Shown: positions 33,301 through 44,114 of the stretch, piece after piece
Layout: each line of letters opens with the position of its first letter
How positions within the stretch are numbered: position 1 is the first letter of the stretch
Assembly: GCA_003971905.1 (NCBI GenBank)
Contig: RSEE01000085.1
Span: 241,903-305,902 of the forward strand
Reading direction: 5' to 3'
Origin: Moniliella sp. 'wahieum'
Lineage: Eukaryota > Basidiomycota > Moniliellomycetes > Moniliellales > Moniliellaceae
Length of the DNA: 64,000 nt
The notes under the pieces: generated by a model
What the model was told of the DNA's origin: nothing
Database searches by the model: none
What the model saw: only the letters and a program-made list of their open reading frames with translations
Made by a program: the position numbers and the translations under genes

Positions 33301-36300
33301 AATTGGCGGAGGGCGTAAGTATGGGGACAGTGTACCCCCATCCGGGCTCCCTCAGCCTCATACATAATTGATCTCAGAACTGTGACTCAGTACTCATCCA
33401 TCTCATCTCGTCTCTCTCTCTGGCTTTCAAATTTTGAGGTCAGCTGGGGCGCTGAGGTGCTGAGGCGCTGAGGCCTTCCGCTCACGCGCTCACGGCTCGA
33501 CGATGCTAGTGCATGATGGACCCAGGTTCGAAGCTCGTCCCGTAGGCTTGTGGCCAGTGCCCTATCGAATCCCAAGCTAAAACCCAAAGCCAGCGGTCAG
33601 CCGGTCAGTGCTAAGCCTGAGCGCGTCGAGCCAGCGGCAAGTCCTGCGATGTCCTGGCGAGTACCGAGACCGAATCCTAGGACCTAAACGCAGAACGCGG
33701 AACGCCTGATGCCTAACAAGCCGACAGGGTCAAAACGCCACAGCAGCCACAGTCTGGCGCAGCTTGTCGCAGCGCGTGCATTCAATAATTCAATGGCCAC
33801 TGCATCACGTGGCGTCATGCATCGTGCTCCCCGAATCGGAATCACCCATGCATCATGCGTCACAAATCCGCTTAATCACTTAATGGATAATCCTTTAATC
33901 ACTTAGGCACCCGGTCAAGTCACTAGTCACGTGCTCCTCGCGTCACATGTCACAGTCGTATCGCGTGTCATGCATGTCGCATGTCACATGTCGCATGTCA
34001 CCGGATACGTGATCGATGATCGATGAGATCGATGATCGCTCCTTGAATCGATGGATTTGAAATTCTCAGGTCGGATAAAAAGGAGGTGCGCGGGTGGCAA
34101 ACAGATGGATGAGATACAGCCCTACGTAGCCCCTTGCCAGTCCACAGTAACCGGTGACATGCATGACTATTTGTCTACATCACGTGTCACAATCATAGTG
34201 TGTCAAAAGTATAACGGCTCCTGTGCCTTTGTCTCGAAATTCATACGCATACCGAGTACCGATCCCTGTAATGTATGTAACCGCTGCATTGATCATTGAC
34301 TCAATACTCATACTCAGCGATCATCGATCATTGATCATTGTATCATACACCGCACATCATGCATCATGTATCATGCATCATGTGCATATTATTTTCTCAC
34401 ACTACATAGCTTGTGAACCAATTCAGGCCCAGACCCTCCCGTGCCGTTGGAGGCAGTACGGGCCGCACCTTCCCAAATGCAGTCGCGGCCCACAAGGGCA
34501 CAAAACAAAACGGATGTATTTGCATCTGGGATCTGAGATCCTGAGATCCGACCCCTGTACGTAACAAAACCCCAGCTTTTTCCGGCTTTAAAATTTAAGC
34601 GCTAATAAGCTGCCTCTCTCACCGCCTCCTCCCTCGCCTTCGCAGCAAGCAAGGCTCGCTAGGCTCGCCATCTATACCATTGACCATCCTGTCCTTTACT
34701 TATTCATGACCGACATGTGACACGCATGATACGTGTCCTTTTTGAAGCTTGACATCCACGAGCGCGTTATATGTTTTACCCAGGTATATGGGGGAACAGA
34801 ACACCCTGGACCACCCCCACTGAAGGGCGACACTGCCATTTTCTCCATTCTGGACTTGTTTGTGCGAACATGCGCGCAGCTATCGACTATCCAGCTTCCA
34901 GAGCTAGCGCCGCTTCCGTCGGTTCTTCGTCGGTGCCGGCACTGCCTATTGAATCAACGGTCACAAACGTCAGCGCGTTAGGTGTTCTGAGTGCACTGAC
35001 TAGTCAGTAACTAGTAACTAGTAACTCAATAACCAGTACTCCGTACTCAGTACACTAAGTACTCCAAACTCGGTACTAACGCGGGACGCGCGTTATGCGT
35101 TACGCGTGTCGCGTTTTCAAAAGCGTGGGGGTACGTGACGCGTGTGAGTGCAGAAGACGCGCGTGAGGCCTGAGGACCAGTGGATAGTCCCTAATCTCAG
35201 GGGAAATGAGTATATGAGTACTCAACTGAGTCCTACTGCGTACTGAGTTCAGTACTCACCAGACTGAGTCAAGCTTCAAGTCTTGAAGTGGCGAGAGTCC
35301 GAATAGGATGGGATGATCTACTTCATGATCGACAGAGCGCCACCAACAGCGCTTCGCCTCGACCTGATGTGTTTATAGCTTCACATGTCACATGTCACAG
35401 TCGTTGTGCATTGCATGTCTCCATGTGTTTGTGGCTCCGCCTCGCTTTGGGTTCCGTAGAAACGGTGGATCCTCCGTTACGCGTTACGCGTTATACGCCG
35501 TTCCATAGTCCGATTATACTGCGAAAGTATCCGGCAAGTCATTCGGAGAATGAACTACCCAGAGAGAGGGTGGACTTATGGGGGAGTGACGGATGCGTAT
35601 ATTGTAAGTGCTGATCTGATGAGAGTTGAGGGTATAGGGGTAGGAGGGCGGCAGCAAGGGACGGGCTAATGGACTGTGGGGGGGGGGGGGGGGGGTTAAC
35701 GCACTCATACCGGGAACGTTGAAAATGGGAAAGGGCATCAGATGGAGGGGGGCGATAGACGAAGGAGGTTAATCAATCTGATGGAAGAATGAGTTACATT
35801 TTGTGAAACGCGGGCCAGGGGTGTATTAGGGGGGGATGTATGGGAGGAGAACGTTTGACGACGAAGACGCAAACAGCAACATACTATAGCAATAATGCGT
35901 TGGAGAGCCATACTCGTGTTACAGATTCAATAACCCATTCCGCAGAGGGTTGGTATTTATACAGGATGAAGGTTGCCCTCTGTAATACAGTGATGGCGCA
36001 GTAGCGACGTATGGAAGAGCGATATCGGGGGAGGTTGGTGACGGTGGCGGGGATAACCAGTAGCTCCTTGGGAGGGCGGGTAGGACGGGTTAGAAGGCGA
36101 AATATAACACGGGCATTATGGGCAATCGATTGTCCGTCGGCCCAAAGCCCATCGTGTTAGGCCACCACATGTGACCACGAAGGTCTCGACTCTACCCAAG
36201 AATCGATTTTGCAAGAATGACATCTTCAACTTCATGAACCGGAATTAGGCGGCAGGTCTGAATGAAGAGGTGTTACACTGATCGAGAGTGAGAAGCCGGG

Positions 36301-37239
36301 CAAGGGGCAGACAGGCGCAATGAGCCGAGACGCGGCAGGGTGCGGTTCCGAAAGGATGGGTTATAGTAGTATGCAGTGACGGGATGGAATATATCACATG
36401 AACACGCACGATAGAGGGTACCCTCACCTTGAGAGGGGATATAGCTGTTCCGGAGGATGGTTTTATAGAGAGTGACGTTGTAGTTCCGTGTCCCAGGTGA
36501 TTGGCCTGTAACTCAGTAGTGCTGCATTTGTAATATCTCGATCGTACGGACAGTAGAGATAGATGCCACATGCTTGCGGCCTCTAGTGACGCGGTCTGAC
36601 GAGTTTTGGTACGTCCCGCGAAGTGCGAGAGTGCGCCCGCCAGAGTGTGAATAGGGGTTTGGACTACATTTACTACTACTAGGCTACACTCGCTACTACA
36701 CACCGGTTATACTAATGCATATTAGTACTTAGTACTTAGTCCAAACAACACAATATAGGTTTCTGCAAGCCCCGCCGCGTATACTGCATCCATATCATTG
36801 ACAGAGTTAAAAAGGCTGGGACAGGGAAACGCTATACCTAAACCGACCGGATCATCTTAGGAGTTTGTGCTAAAAACTGGGTTTGTGGCAAGACAAAACA
36901 CACGGGGGGTGTGAAAAATTGAAACAGGGTCATGGCGGGATTGGAAAATGGGTAGATGGGCTGGATAAGCGGAGTGGGGCTGAAGAGGCCGGTGGCAGAA
37001 ACCCGACGCTTTGGCGACAGGCATTTGGGGCTGCAACCACGCCTCACCGTCTGGCCTCTTACTCCATAACCGCCCCTTCGCTTCGGCCATGCCCCTGCGT
37101 ATGGACGCATGACAGTCATCCGTCACCTGGCTCGTTCGCCGGCAAAAGAACTTCGCATCATATCAAGCGCCGCCCATGGCCCCATCTCAGATCCCACGTC
37201 TCGAGAGGTTCCGGCTGATGGGTCCGGGATGCGCACCAC
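30351..37239. other. Gene-poor island of short repeated words and palindromes
   Basis: About 6.9 kb without a recognisable gene or a convincing open frame. It is built of iterated short words: AACGTTC runs (31611-31633, 32757-32815), GATCATCGAT-type palindromes (31780, 33270, 34011-34037, 34318-34340), CATGTCACATGTC (33945-34000, 35383-35400), TACGCGTTACGCGTT (35087-35105, 35477-35490), ACTAGTAACTAGTAACT (35005-35022) and AGTACTCAGT (35030-35250). I found no terminal repeats, transposase or tRNA. Confidence 0.55.
35678..35695 (+). repeat. 18-nt poly-G run
   Basis: Uninterrupted run of 18 G. It is a likely point of base-call length error and a possible G-quadruplex site. Confidence 0.9.
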
Positions 37240-37496
37240 CCTATGGCCTGGCTACTGATGACTGACGACTGCACCAAACCTATACTCATCCTCATCGCGC
37301 AATGCAGTGTCCATTTGGTTCTCGCTCAATCACTGTCACTGTCCGAAGAGTCGTCGCTGTTGCCCCCTCCTCCGACAGCGACCACGGCAGGTGTCTTCTT
37401 CTTGGCGCGCGCTCGTCCCACAGGTGCATGGCACCGTTCGTTGCAATCCTCTGGGCCACGTCTTGCTCAGCGCGTTGGCGCTCAGTTCCGGGGACT

Positions 37497-38855
37497 TCAG
37501 CTGATCCTCAAGTCCATGTGCGGCTTGTGGTGTGGTGGACTTCGCATAGCGTATTCGTTCAATACCAGCCGCTTCCCGTTCTTGGCTTTAAAATGAGACG
37601 CCGCCGGGATGAAGTACTCTATCGCCTCGTTCTCCCCGAGATAGGGTCCTTCTCGTAGTTGTGCACCAGTACTTTCTGGCCGTCCTGCTCTATCATGAAC
37701 TTCTTGGTGCAGGCGTGCTGGAGAGGCGCCTCGCTGCCAACATCCTGTGGTCAATGTCCCAGTGTCAGTACTTGATGAGCAATCGTCACGCAGCCGGATT
37801 CAGCACTCATCGGTGCTCTCCGTCAATAGGGCAAACTCTTCAGGAGCATCACCATCATCGAGTTCGCGGACAATGCGGCAGCCTGAGCGATGCGTGCTAC
37901 TCGTGATGATGTACGGCCTGTACCCGACCCAGGCAGCCTTCTCATCCAACGGGTCGTGCCCAATCCGGAGGATCTTGCCAATAACAAAGTCGGTGGACGC
38001 GCTGTACTCGGCCGACTTCTGGCCGATCGTCACGTTCATCCCCACACGGATCATCTCCCCTGTAGCGATAACAGCCGCCTTGCCCACCAGGTACTGCGCC
38101 CGCACCTTGACACGGCCCGCCAACTGGAAATGACCCAGCTCCTCGTCGGTGAGGTTGTTGCAACCCACCGAGGATTGGTTCTTGGCTGGGGCCAGCACCA
38201 CTCGTGGAATCGCCATGCCATCAGAGTCGTAGCCGGGCTCTTCCTTCCCTTGCTCCAGCACCCCGGGAGGAGCCCCAGGCCGAGCCACCACCGAGCCGTC
38301 ACTAGACACATCGTACCCCGGTGAAGAGTGGTGCAGAATCTTCTCGGCGACCAGGACGTTGTACAAGGTGTCACGCGGGAGGTTCTGGAAGTTGCAATGG
38401 GCAACGGACGCACGGTGCTTCACGCGACCCTCGAATCTGGCAGCGTCCGTGTTCTGGAGAGGGCCGAACAATTCGAGCGCATCAGACGTATGCGCCAGGA
38501 GGAGATGGAGCTTCGGTCGCGTCGCGATCATGGCGCTGTCGGGGCCGAGTCTCGAAAGGCGTTCGATCAGTCGGTATGCAGTCTGGGTCGCCCGGTACTA
38601 TTCCAGCCATAACAGGCATGTCAGCGTCTAAACCCGTATATCAATCAAGGCTGTGGGACTTACCATGAACTGCGCCCTGGCCTGCCCGGCAGCCGGGTAC
38701 CATGTCCTGGAAAGCAAACCATGCAGGCCGGCTGCCGCGACGATAGCGTCATAAAGCGGAATCGGAAACGTGAACTCCTTCTCATCGTTGGCCTCTTTTC
38801 CGGTCGCGAGGATGGGGAGTGCCGCGAATGGGAGAGCCACAAGCATAGTGCGCAC
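37497..38855 (-). mobile_element. Relic of a KDZ/CACTA-like (Plavaka-type) transposon ORF
   Basis: Coherent pieces on the minus strand read: FTFPIPLYDAIVAAAGLHGL; then, after a likely intron (about 38605-38664), TAYRLIERLSRLGPDSAM, PKLHLLLAHTSDALELFGPL, ARFEGRVKHRASV and NFQNLPRDTLYNVL. The pattern PK-x-H-L...D...FGP...RFE...N...PRD is, from memory of such proteins, typical of the C-terminal part of ORFs in basidiomycete Plavaka/KDZ-like DNA transposons. A later piece (VIGKILRIGHDP) and the terminal pieces PLQHACTKKFM and GKRLVLNEYAMRS fit the same proteins. No transposase catalytic domain or terminal inverted repeats are visible. It is probably a truncated copy. The family name is inference. 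Confidence 0.45.
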
Positions 38856-40559
38856 ATCCTTCCCAACCCCACAGTCTTTAGGTTAGCCAACAAACCCCTA
38901 GCTCGGATATTGGTGCCCTCTGCGCTCCGTGTTGAGATCGCTGATGAATATCAGCCTCTTGGTTGCGGATTTGCTCGACACGCTCATTCGGGGCGCCGAG
39001 CGGGTTGTCATGCGCCCGCGGGCGGCAAAGGACACGCCCGTGGGCTCTTGAAGGTGGTCCAAAGGAAACACTGGGCTACGTCTGGCATAACTCGTCCTCG
39101 GCCATGGTAGTGTCTACAGGCGAGGAGGCACGGGAAGCAAGGGAAGGCGAGCATGTGTCAGGTGTGGCTGGGGCATGCTCGCATCTTCGGCCACCTCGTC
39201 AATGGCGTGACTGGCCCCCATCCTCGCACCCAGCACCACGTTGTGGGTATCTGCGCACCTTCGTGTGCATGCATGAAACCGGACATCGGTTGAACTGGGC
39301 AAGCAGGGAACTGGTACAGCAACCTCTCGTCCTGCTTCATCGTGGACCAGGCCGCGGGAAAAGGTACAGCAGATGTGTCTGTCCTATTGTGCACGCGTGC
39401 GAGCTCGTTCCATCGGTCGGCATTGCATTTTGGTGAGCCGACGTCGAAACATGGTGGTGGCGACTTGGTAAAAGGATGGGCGAGATGGGTTGTACATGAT
39501 ATGCATTGGTGGGTGCTTTTTTTGTCACAGGTCCGGCAGACGATCGCGGCCCCTTCTAACCTTAAACCTTGTCCCCTCTAACCTTAAAACTTGCCCCCCC
39601 TCCCAGAGACGCACGCTCTCCCGCTTCTTTGATGCTCTTCCAAGGCGTATTACATTCGTCATCCCCTATCTGAAGATGAGAGTGGCGCAGTCCAGATGGC
39701 CACCCTGATGGGTGATGCGGTAGCACTATAGTGTTGGCAGTGCGGTGGTCGAATACGCCAGCCAACGACACGCCTAACACAAGGGTGCATGAAAGAGCAA
39801 CAGAGGCTATATACCTTAGGGCTGCGGAGATCATGGACAAAGCCAACACAAAAGCTAAATGGAATGGTTACAACATCGGAGCTCCTTGACTCGACCAGGG
39901 GCTATCGCCTTGACTTTGATGATGTAACACCGTAGGTTACTAGTCACTAGTCACTAGTATAGCTCAAGTGAGGATAATCGTGACCTGTATAGTGATTCAC
40001 CCGGCTATGGAGACCACAATGGATGCTGAAGCGTTTGGGACAGTAGCGTAGTCGATCGATTGCGGGCGAGAGATAGGCGTTGGTGGTAGGAAGCAAGACG
40101 AGGGCTACTGGACAAGGCTACTAGTCGTTGACTTACGCGCGCATCAGCAATCTTCGGGGAGCCCTTGGAGTCTCGGGGCTAGAGAGGCCGCAAGTGCGCC
40201 GCGTTCGGTGAAGCCAGTCACCGTCGCAACAGACAACTAGTACCGCAGCAAGTCGCAAATAGGCAAAGTCAAAATGGCGCTCTTGATTGAGGTGATTAGA
40301 CCCTCGAACACTCTGCTGCAGGAGACCGCTATAGTGTTGAGGCGTTAGACAGATATAATAGCTTACCTATAGGCCCCTGGCGTAGCCCAGATTGGCCTGT
40401 GCGCACAGATTGGCTGCGCCACACGCGCCTCCTTTTAACCTCCTGCTCCTCTGTGGTTGCATCCTGTCTCCTCACCACCGCCCCTCTCATTGCGTCCGTC
40501 GCAACCAGTATCCCATCTCTGCAGCCAGCACATCGAAGAGTGCTCTGTCCCACGGCGCA
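38856..40559. other. Region without supportable gene
   Basis: No conserved motif in any frame. It contains a direct repeat of TCTAACCTTAAA words (39557-39592) and an ACTAGTCACTAGTCACTAGT run (about 39938-39958). It may include more of the transposon relic on the right side. Confidence 0.5.
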
Positions 40560-41350
40560 ACAGCACCATCTTCTCCCTGAACATCAACATCACCATCGTT
40601 GCTGCCTGCACTGCTTACTGACCGCCTTGCTAGTCCCGCCCCTATCGCTCGGTTCTTCTCGCCTGGTCTGCATTGCTGCCGTACGTCTCCATTCCCTCTC
40701 CCGCCACACTCCGTCCTCCTCGCCTCGTCAGTATCGCTGGTGAACGCCCCCTCTGCCTCTCGCCCCGGCCCCCTCTCACTGTCTGCATTGCTGTTGTCGT
40801 ATGTGTTCTCTTGCCCACCAGCGCTCTGTTGCTGACCCCGCGTACACAGACTCCCCTCGCGGGCCATCTTGCCCTCGTTTCACCTGATCCGCAGCGCCAT
40901 CGTACGTGCCCGCTTCCTCCGCATTCCCCACACTTCTGCTGACCTTGTGGGTCGCATGCATGACGTGCATGCACTTTTCGTTTCGCTCACCTTCGGCCTT
41001 GTCCGTCTGGTTCCATTTTGCCTCGCCTGAGGTCCTCTCGCTTGGCTCGTCTGTGCCTTGCCATCGTACGTCCCCCGTACTTCGCGCTTGGAGTTGTCCT
41101 GCCGCTGACACTGTCTACCCAGCTGCTGCATGCACGGAATCCCACGGTTGGTTCGTCTCGTCTTGTTCGCCTCGACTCATCTGACCTGTTTCGCCGTCGT
41201 ACGTCCCTTCTCTGTTATATGCCAACGCTGTTCCTAACATTGTTCGCCCTACCAGTGTACATTCCGACTTCATCCCGCTTGCCCTCGCCACTGGCCGTCT
41301 TGATCGCCTGACCTGTGAGTCCGTCGCACATCATTTTCTGTGTCTCGCGC
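40560..41350 (+). repeat. Degenerate pyrimidine-rich tandem array with recurrent CGTACGT words
   Basis: A C/T-rich stretch in which similar segments recur about every 105-160 bases. Most contain a version of CCATCGTACGTCCC: near 40678, 40796 (GTATGT variant), 40892, 41060 and 41197, with a weaker CGTCGCACAT at 41322. Frames on either strand are repetitive Ser/Leu/Arg or Gly/Arg and lack domains. Origin unknown. Confidence 0.5.
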
Positions 41351-41650
41351 TAACCCTATGCTGCTGCTGACTTGGCCAGCGTCTCCCTAGTGCGCACTCC
41401 CCTCACACTAACCTGCCACTTTCTGAACCGCTCGCTGCTCTACTACGTTGTGGTGCTTCCGTCTGACGTCACACCTAACCGTGGTTGCCGTGTCATCGCT
41501 TCCCAGCGATCTTCGAAATTCTATATCTAAAAAATACCCCCTGCCTATAAATCTAGTAGTTCTGGATCGATGCCAGCCAGCCGGTTGGAGAGCCTACAAG
41601 CACGCATCCAATCAAAACAGCTAAGCGTTTGGGCACATTTGAGCTAAGGG

Positions 41651-41857
41651 CTTGAGCGCATGTGGCCAAAGCCATTGAGCGCATGTGGCCAAAGCCATTG
41701 AGCGCATGTGGTCAAAGCCATTGAGCGCATGTGGCCAAAGCCATTGAGCGCATGTGGCCAAAGCCATTGAGCGCATGTGGCCAAAGCGCTTGACTTCATG
41801 TGGCCAAAGCGCTTGACTTTATGTGGCCAAAGCGCTTAATCTCATGTGGCCGCAATG
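41651..41857 (+). repeat. 23-bp minisatellite, nine units
   Basis: Units of the form YTTGAGCGCATGTGGCCAAAGC repeat with a 23-bp period. The first six are nearly identical, the next two carry GACTTCATG or GACTTTATG, and the last is degenerate (TTAATCTCATGTGGCCGC). Weaker copies of the word GGGCACATTTGAGC precede the array. Confidence 0.92.
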
Positions 41858-41948
41858 TCAAAAACGTTCCGCACCAAATTCTACGCATTTTGGGTAATGT
41901 GGTCATCGATCATCTAAGCAAAATATTAATTTTTTACACCCGCCCGTG

Positions 41949-42038
41949 TATAGTGCAAGTAGATACTGTGCAGTTGTGCGTTTTGTCTGAGCGTTCAGAT
42001 GAACGTCGCCCATGAGACTCTTCAACAAGTTCTTCCAG
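41949..42038 (+). repeat. 90-bp exact dispersed repeat, copy B
   Basis: Identical, base for base, to 23272-23361 and in the same orientation, about 18.7 kb away. It starts about 90 bases after the 23-bp minisatellite. Confidence 0.9.
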
Positions 42039-42719
42039 GCAGCGCTTAATAATGATGGTCATCATTCCCTTCGTACAGACCTGCCCCTCAGATCCTCAGG
42101 TCTCAACCAAACGCCCAATCCCAGCTAGTTATGCATGCGCCGCGATAGCCAACAATGATGCCTTTGGGGAGCTGTGATGCGTTGCGGCAGAAGGTCGGTG
42201 TTTGTTGGACAAAGTGGTTTCAAAGATTCTTGCCTGTGCTGCTCAATATATGAAGTCAGCTTTGTTAAAGTGGCAACCATCCTGCCCCATAGCAATCTTC
42301 CAAAGAGCACACCCAGGACTCCCATTCAGCACTCGTACTCGAACTGAGTATAGGTTGAGTACTCCCGAGCACTGGTCGTCACTTCGCCCGCAAAAAACTC
42401 GACAAGCACAGGAGCAGCGCTTCAAGCTCAAGGGAAGTGGATGTTCAAAATCCAAAATGACACTTTCAACATGTTCCAGGCGGGCTGCACAGTAGGGTTG
42501 GGGCTGCACGCAAAAGTGGGCGCGTGTGGAACGACGCGCTCAGGAGCCAGCACGGCGCCAGTGTCCCAAGCGCGTCGCGTGGCCGCGGCGGAGCCCAAAA
42601 TAAGGTCTAGCTCGTAGCTGGGCGGTGGCAGGGGGCCCACTTTACTCAGTCGCGGGCCATCCATCTCCCTCCTGCCCCACCACCACCACCACCACCCCGC
42701 CACCCCTTTCTCTCCCCAG
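42039..42719. other. Intergenic region with C-rich leader
   Basis: No gene supported. It holds the word GACGCGCTCAGG (42533-42544), also found before the CHD1-module gene, and a CACCACCACC leader directly before the ATG at 42720. Confidence 0.6.
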
Positions 42720-43798
42720 ATGGCGGTCCTCGCCTCTCCGCTGGACAAGCGTCCACCAATGCTCCCCAGCAAGTCTTCGCCTGTCGGCCTTCTCGGCAAC
42801 AATGCCAACCCGCAGGCTCAAGCCGACGATGCTGCCCTGGGCCAGCGCGACGAGCATCCAGCCACCTGGCGTGGCTCTGTTTCGGCCAACAATTACGTCG
42901 ACGTGCGCGTCTTTGATCGTCTGCAGTCCAACCCGGCCCAGATTCGCATGCGCCTGCTCCGCACTGCGGGCTCCCCCAGCGCCGCCCCTTCCGCCACCGA
43001 GGACGATCTGCAGTACATCCGCCGCACTCGTTCGGCGTTTGAACGCACCGCCAGCCTTCCAGTGCGCCATCTCAGCCGTGGTCCGGCTCCTCCCCCCGGA
43101 CCCTTCTTGAGCTGGTTAAAGCCAATTACCACCCTTCCGTCGAGTCGGGATCCAATGAGCTCCAGCCTCTCGCCAGCTCCAAGCCCGAACCGAGCGGAAT
43201 GACGCTTCGTCTGATCCGCACCTCGGGGGGATGCAGCGCTACGCCTCGGTCCCAGCCCACGCTTTGTCGACCTACGCTGCTTCTCGCTCCGACCTTGAGA
43301 CGCCTGAGCTGGATGTGTTGGGTGTCAAGCCCTCGATTGAGCACGAAGGCGCTCTGGCGGACAAGACGTTGACTCTGTCCTTGCCCGCGGCCGAGGATGA
43401 CGAAGAAGCGTATGTGGCACCATCCTCTTTTGTTTTCCCTTTAGCACTACTAACCGTACAATCATGTGCCTCTCAAGTGGATTTGGCTCGGACGATGGCA
43501 GCTCCAGCTCATCGGATGAGAATGAGACGGTGAATCCCCATGCCCCCTCCACCGCTCCGTATGTGCAACCGGTGCCGTCCCACCGCCACCCCAATTTGGG
43601 CCCGCCTGTGGCACCCATTGGTGCTGGGACCCCTTTGCTCGCCGCACTTTCCGCTCGGCCCAGTCTGCCCCTGTGGGTGCGCTGGAATTCGGCCGTGCCG
43701 CCATTGGCCATGAAGGAGCGCCGGACTTGGACGCTGACGCCCCCTGGCGCAAGGTCGACTTTAGCAAATACTTTAACCCAGAAGTTGTGGACTTCTAG
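42720..43798 (+). CDS. Unrecognised protein, Ser/Pro/Asp-rich
   Basis: I do not recognise the family. The ATG follows a CCACCACC-rich leader and CCCCAG, giving MAVLASPLDKRPPMLPSKSS. Coherent coding pieces continue: NNYVDVRVFDRLQSNPAQIR, MRLLRTAGS and later MTLRLIRTSG (similar words, perhaps a repeat), ELDVLGVKPSIEHEGAL and DGSSSSSDENETVNPHAPS. The likely C-terminus is GHEGAPDLDADAPWRKVDFS followed by KYFNPEVVDF and a stop at 43796-43798. Several frame changes are needed, and one near 43405-43475 may be an intron. Predicted mostly disordered with a short conserved-looking C-terminal peptide. Confidence 0.55.
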
Positions 43799-44114
43799 GC
43801 TCACCTTGCCTACACTCACCTTGCCTGGCGAGTGCGTTTAGCCATGGAATTCGCATGAACTTTCCCCTTGTTCTCTCGCCTTGGTCCAACTGTGCCGTTT
43901 GCATGGGCCGCTACTTTTCTCCATACAGTTTCCCATTCAATGTTAACCCCCCAGTGTCCACGTGATTGCGCCATATCCCTTCATGTGTCCCTACCTACTA
44001 TGGTGCAAGAGGCTCATTCTTTTGCATGTTCACTATAGCAGTTAACGCTGTGCCACCAGACTCAGAAAGTCATATTCGATGATGTCGATGATGAGAAGTG
44101 TAGGATACATTCAC

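Noticed and set aside
41651-41857. Possible CRISPR array
   Set aside because: The 23-bp units are contiguous, with no unique spacers and no cas genes, in eukaryotic DNA. It is a minisatellite.
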